DNA of 64,000 bases, from the NCBI RefSeq assembly GCF_028682395.1, contig NZ_JANHLC010000001.1:372001-436000 (forward strand). The letters run 5' to 3'. Origin of the DNA: Pseudomonas putida (GTDB lineage: Bacteria; Pseudomonadota; Gammaproteobacteria; Pseudomonadales; Pseudomonadaceae). The position numbers were made by a program, and so were the translations under genes. The notes below the pieces were generated by a model. It did no database searches. It was not told where the DNA came from and saw only the letters and a program-made list of their open reading frames with translations. The first letter of the stretch is position 1. Each line of letters starts with the position of its first letter. Below, piece after piece: positions 60,625 to 64,000 of this stretch.

Positions 60625-61107
60625 ATGGGCATCGCCGCCAGTGAATTGTGTCGCTATGTGATCCGGCCGACACTGATTTACCTCGACCGCCACAGCCCGG
60701 CCGCCGAAATCCTACTGCTAGGCGTCGCGGCCAGCCAGTCAGAGCTGGGGTCGGCGCTGCACGACCGGCGCGGCCATGGCCTCTACCGTATCGGCGAACT
60801 GCGCCACGCGGCGCTCTGGGACCACTACCTGGCCCTGGACCCGGAGCTGGCCAGCCTGGTTCGCGGCCTGGCCAGCCAGCACGCCTTCCTCAGCAGCCCG
60901 CACCTGGAACTGACCGTCAACCTGCGCTACGCCACCGCCATCGCCTGGTTGCTGATTGAAGAACAGCACACCCCACTCCCCGAAGCCGACGACCTGCTGG
61001 GCATGGCCAAGGTCTGGCGGCAGACCTTTCAGCCCCAGGGCCGACTTCGCGACTTCACCGGGGCCTGGCGCAATTGCCTCTGCGCCAATGAGCCATTGGC
61101 GTGCTGA
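60625..61107 (+). CDS. 160-residue protein, unknown
   Basis: Starts MGIAASELCRYVIRPTLIYLD with GAGGG 5 bases upstream. Mostly helical: SPAAEILLLGVAASQSELGSALHDRRGHGLYRIGELRHAALWDHYLALDPELASLVRGLA is one long region (about 24-85), later a conserved-looking LLGMAKVWRQTFQPQGRLRDF. The YRI/W...L pattern resembles small hypothetical proteins in phage tail-like clusters, but no phage genes are nearby. Function not assigned. Confidence 0.68.
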   Translation: MGIAASELCRYVIRPTLIYLDRHSPAAEILLLGVAASQSELGSALHDRRGHGLYRIGELRHAALWDHYLALDPELASLVRGLASQHAFLSSPHLELTVNLRYATAIAWLLIEEQHTPLPEADDLLGMAKVWRQTFQPQGRLRDFTGAWRNCLCANEPLAC

Positions 61108-61252
61108 ACAGTCGATGAATATGGTTTAGGAAACTTCGGCAAATTTGGTCGGATTGTCCTACAAAACCGCTCTATCTCCAGTGTTTCAGCCTATAGCGCT
61201 GGCGCGAAAATGTTGGTAGTTTTCGCCCCGGTGATCACCCGGAGTTCTAATA

Positions 61253-62536
61253 ATGAAAAAATTCTCGCTTAAAACCACCTTTAGCCTTGCCATTGCCATG
61301 GCTTCTACCCAGGCACTCGCCAGCGGTTTTGCCCTCAACGAACAAAGCATCAGCGGTATGGGTACCGGCTTCGCCGGCCGCTCGTCTTCTGCCGATGATG
61401 CCAGCACCGTATTTGGTAACCCTGCCGGCATGTCCCGCATCAAGCGCCAGCAAGTCACTGGCGGCATGGCGGCGATCGTTGCCAAAACTGATATCAGCGA
61501 TGCCAGCGGCAACCGTACCGGGACCAACAAGGGCGATATGGTGCCCTTCACTGCCGTGCCTATGGGCTTCTACGTCAAGCCTATCGATGATCAGTGGGCA
61601 TTCGGCCTGGGCGTCTACGCCCCGTTTGGCCTGATCACCGACTATGAAAGCTCGTTCCAGGGCCGCAATTTCGGCAGCAAGAGCGAAGTCAAGGTCGTAA
61701 CCTTCCAGCCAACGGTCAGCTACGCCTTCAACGACAAGGTTTCGATCGGTTTCGGCCCGACCATCAACCATATCTCCGGCGTCCTGGAGTCGGCGCTTAC
61801 GACCGCCTTCTCGCCGAATAATGACGGCAAGGTCAAGATCAAGGGAGACGATGTCGGCTACGGCTTCAATATCGGCGTCCTGGCTCAAGCAACCGACACG
61901 ACGCGCGTCGGCCTGACCTACCACTCCAAAGTCAAATACAAACTCGAAGGGCACACCAGCGTCACCCCGGGCGCCGGCACCCCTTCCCCCGTACTGCAAG
62001 CAGGCCGTTACGATGCCTCGCTGAAAATCGACACGCCTGAGTCGTGGGACCTCTCGGTCACCCAGCAACTGGACGACGCCTGGACCTTGTACGCCGGTAC
62101 GACCTGGACGCGCTGGAGCCGACTGAAAGAAATCACCGTCAACAACAAGAACGTATCCGGGGGCGCCCTGGCACCGGAGGCATTCACCTCCATCACGGAA
62201 GAGCAAAACTGGCACGACACCTGGGCCTACGCCATTGGTACGTCCTATCAGTTGAACAAACAGTGGGTCCTGCGCACCGGCCTGACGTTCGACCAGTCGC
62301 CAACCAACAACACCAATCGCTCGCCGCGCATCCCTACGGGTGACCGCACGATTTTCAGCCTTGGTGCCGGTTGGAGCCCTACCGAAGACCTGACCGTCGA
62401 CGTCGCTTACTCCTACCTCAAGGAAGAGAAAGTGAGTATCAACAACGCCAACGAGTTTCCTCTGGGCCAAACCTACAGCTCTGAATACAAAAACAGCGCA
62501 CACGGCTTTGGCGTAGGTGCAACCTACCGCTTCTAA
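61253..62536 (+). CDS. FadL/OmpP1-family outer-membrane transporter
   Basis: 427 residues. Signal peptide (ends TQALA), then the family start SGFALNEQSISGMGTGFAGRSSSADDASTVFGNPAGMSR (NPAG is the FadL hallmark), and a 14-strand beta-barrel ending in Phe (GVGATYRF). It moves hydrophobic compounds such as long-chain fatty acids or aromatic hydrocarbons through the outer membrane. GGAG precedes the ATG by 9 bases. A strong terminator follows. Confidence 0.93.
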   Translation: MKKFSLKTTFSLAIAMASTQALASGFALNEQSISGMGTGFAGRSSSADDASTVFGNPAGMSRIKRQQVTGGMAAIVAKTDISDASGNRTGTNKGDMVPFTAVPMGFYVKPIDDQWAFGLGVYAPFGLITDYESSFQGRNFGSKSEVKVVTFQPTVSYAFNDKVSIGFGPTINHISGVLESALTTAFSPNNDGKVKIKGDDVGYGFNIGVLAQATDTTRVGLTYHSKVKYKLEGHTSVTPGAGTPSPVLQAGRYDASLKIDTPESWDLSVTQQLDDAWTLYAGTTWTRWSRLKEITVNNKNVSGGALAPEAFTSITEEQNWHDTWAYAIGTSYQLNKQWVLRTGLTFDQSPTNNTNRSPRIPTGDRTIFSLGAGWSPTEDLTVDVAYSYLKEEKVSINNANEFPLGQTYSSEYKNSAHGFGVGATYRF

Positions 62537-62576
62537 CCGTCATGGCGAGGGCTGCGGCCCTCTCCCTGAAAACGCA

Positions 62577-62609
62577 AAAGCCCCGCCTTGTTCAGAGGCG
62601 GGGCTTTTT
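62577..62609. terminator. Bidirectional terminator after fadL-like gene
   Basis: AAAAGCCCCGCC and GGCGGGGCTTTTT arms (62577-62588, 62597-62609) with A-run before and T-run after. It can serve both the FadL gene and the convergent peroxidase gene. Confidence 0.9.
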
Positions 62610-62623
62610 CGTGTCACGGTCCA

Positions 62624-63175
62624 TCAGGGCTGGGAGGCCAGGGCCCGCTCCACCGCCTCAATCAGGTCCGGGCTATCGGGCTTGGTCAAACTGGAAAAAT
62701 TGGCAATCACCCTGCCCTGGCGATCGACCACATACTTGTAGAAGTTCCACTTCGGCGCACTGCTCTGCTCGGCCAGGACCTTGAACAGGTGCACCGCGTC
62801 TGCGCCGCGTACCGCCTGCGGCTCGGTCATGGTGAAGGTCACGCCGTAGTTCACGTAGCAGACCTTGGCGGTTTCAGACCCGTCCTTGGCCTCCTGCTTG
62901 AAGTCATTGGACGGCACGCCCAGCACTTCCAGTCCCTGATCCTTATAACGCTGGTGCAGCGCCTCAAGTCCTTTGAACTGGGGCGCGAAACCACAGAAAC
63001 TGGCGGTGTTGACCACCACCAGCGGCTTGCCGGCAAAGCGCTGGCAGAGATCGATCGACTCCTTGGCACGCAGTTTCGGCAACTGCCCCTGCAGCAGGTC
63101 AGGACAGTCGCCAGCCCAGGCGACCCCCGTGCAGAACAGCGATACCGCAGCGATCGCGAAGCAGCGCCTGAACAT
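62624..63175 (-). CDS. Exported glutathione-peroxidase-like protein
   Basis: 183 residues with a signal peptide ([21 protein letters not shown]). The GPx fold is clear: [21 protein letters not shown] with the peroxidatic Cys C61, LGVPSNDF, and [10 protein letters not shown] with the active-site Trp and Asn. The Cys in place of selenocysteine is normal for bacteria. It should reduce peroxides in the periplasm with thiol donors. Export of a GPx is less common than the cytoplasmic form. Confidence 0.92.
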   Translation of the reverse strand: MFRRCFAIAAVSLFCTGVAWAGDCPDLLQGQLPKLRAKESIDLCQRFAGKPLVVVNTASFCGFAPQFKGLEALHQRYKDQGLEVLGVPSNDFKQEAKDGSETAKVCYVNYGVTFTMTEPQAVRGADAVHLFKVLAEQSSAPKWNFYKYVVDRQGRVIANFSSLTKPDSPDLIEAVERALASQP

Positions 63176-63229
63176 ATTCGTGTCCTTGATTTCTTCCGGA
63201 AGGGCCGACGTTACTCGCCCCTCCGCCCG

Positions 63230-63352
63230 CTAGCAAGCGCCTAGGCCGAGCTGCATCAAGGCCAGGCCGCCCTGATGCCAACCCCACCAGACCAAGGCCA
63301 ACAGGGCCAGTGCCACACACACCGCGCCCACACCCAACCAGGTGGTATTCAT
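63230..63352 (-). CDS. 40-residue single-helix membrane protein
   Basis: Reads MNTTWLGVGAVCVALALL then further hydrophobic residues and WWGWHQGG, ending LGLGAC. One transmembrane helix (about 5-24). Its ATG overlaps the TGA of the MFS gene (ATGA, 63349-63352), so it is translationally coupled to it. Small proteins of this kind can regulate or stabilise a transporter; no family is recognised. Confidence 0.6.
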   Translation of the reverse strand: MNTTWLGVGAVCVALALLALVWWGWHQGGLALMQLGLGAC

Positions 63353-64000
63353 GCCGTGCCCGCCTGGGCCTGCTGCAGGCGCGCCACCGGCCGCTCGCGC
63401 ACCGGCCAGTTAAGGGCCGCCGCCAGGACGCTCAAAAGAATCGCCACTTGCCAGATCAGGTCATAGTTGCCAGTACGGTCATACACCACGCCTCCCAGCC
63501 AGCCGCCCAGGAAGGACCCCAACTGGTGGAACAGGAAAACAATGCCACCGAGCATCGACAGATTGCGCACGCCAAACAGGGTTGCCACCGTGCCATTGGT
63601 CAGCGGCACCGTCGACAGCCACAAGAAGCCCATGGCCATGCCAAATAAATACGCACTGGTTTGCGTCACGGGTACCCAGAGGAACAGGCTGATCACCACG
63701 GCTCGCGCCAGATACAAGGCGGTCAGCAAGCGCGGCTTGGACATCCGCCCACCCAGCCAGCCCGCGGTGTAGGTACCAAAGATATTAAACAAGCCAATCA
63801 AGGCCAGTACCGTGGTGCCAACGGTGGCCGACAGATGCTGGTCGACCAGATAGGCCGGCAGGTGCACGCCAATGAACACCACCTGGAAGCCGCAGACGAA
63901 GAAACCAAACGCCAACAGCCAGAAACCCGAGTGCGAACACGCCTCACGCAACGCCTCGGACAGGCTTTGCTCGTGTCCCAGGGAAGGCAGCGGCTTGTCC
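63349..64000 (-). CDS. MFS transporter (partial, C-terminal half)
   Basis: The frame is open to the right edge, so the N-terminal half lies outside; about 216 codons are seen. Six helices of the second MFS half are visible (GFWLLAFGFFVCGFQVVFIGVHLP, LIGLFNIFGTYTAGWLGGRMSKPRLL with the loop motif, MLGGIVFLFHQLGSFLGGWLGG). The final motif and overall look are those of the OFA/NNP-type or monocarboxylate MFS branch; the substrate is unknown. It is followed by the coupled 40-codon gene. Confidence 0.88.
   Translation of the reverse strand, partial: DKPLPSLGHEQSLSEALREACSHSGFWLLAFGFFVCGFQVVFIGVHLPAYLVDQHLSATVGTTVLALIGLFNIFGTYTAGWLGGRMSKPRLLTALYLARAVVISLFLWVPVTQTSAYLFGMAMGFLWLSTVPLTNGTVATLFGVRNLSMLGGIVFLFHQLGSFLGGWLGGVVYDRTGNYDLIWQVAILLSVLAAALNWPVRERPVARLQQAQAGTA

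Noticed and set aside
1..64000. CRISPR arrays, rRNA genes, prophage or insertion sequences
   Set aside because: None was seen: no regularly spaced repeats, no rRNA sequence, and no transposase or phage structural genes on either strand.

Overview
The window is chromosomal DNA from a Pseudomonas, most likely of the P. fluorescens/P. putida side of the genus. This rests on high GC, dense co-directional operons, REP-type palindromes with a GAGC-TTGC-TCGCGA core, and a gene order close to the stretch around PA3234-PA3271 of P. aeruginosa as I remember it: actP-yjcH, betaine-binding protein, mlaA-like, patatin, lpxL, minCDE, rluA, apeB, gntR plus ABC transporter, prc, EAL/GGDEF, FKBP, rdgC, AraC, mxtR. 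No transposase, integrase, prophage or CRISPR array is visible.

Layout. 1-7.0 kb: minus-strand type VI secretion operon tssA-B-C-hcp-E-F-(G), cut by the left edge, preceded by a very AT-rich promoter region. 7.4-10.4 kb: acetate permease pair and a betaine-type binding protein. 10.7-17.3 kb: envelope genes (GH17 membrane enzyme, alpha/beta hydrolase overlapping an MlaA-like gene, patatin, LpxL). 17.4-24.1 kb: minCDE, rluA, apeB, a 58-codon membrane protein and an MscS channel. 24.1-30.5 kb: a GntR/UTRA regulator diverging from a binding protein, phosphodiesterase, ABC transporter and HAD phosphatase operon, with two near-palindromic CTAG-centred candidate operators between them. 30.5-40.6 kb: quinone oxidoreductase, prc, an EAL-CBS-GGDEF protein, a three-gene XRE operon, a DUF1232 protein, FKBP lipoprotein and rlhA.

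40.8-47.4 kb: two near-identical tRNA-Asp/tRNA-Val operons, exactly 6,395 bp apart in direct orientation, flank a complete cobalamin-uptake operon headed by a cobalamin riboswitch (methyltransferase, TonB receptor, periplasmic protein, permease, ATPase). 47.6-64 kb: rdgC, a guanidine-II (mini-ykkC) riboswitch with its SugE/Gdx exporter, an MFS-PlsC fusion, a TehA/SLAC1-type transporter, a cupin/AraC pair, the transporter-fused hybrid kinase MxtR/CrbS (the presumed regulator of the actP-yjcH pair at 7-9 kb), rmuC, small hypothetical genes, a FadL porin, a glutathione-peroxidase-like protein and the start of an MFS operon.

The least explained signals are non-coding: a ~135-bp element present twice (37.33-37.47 kb and 59.31-59.44 kb), each with an inverted pair of DnaA-box-like 9-mers 5 nt apart followed at the same 117-base distance by a conserved AT-rich block; the tRNA repeats bracketing the B12 island; and the CTAG operators. 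Functions are inferred from reading the sequence without database searches.
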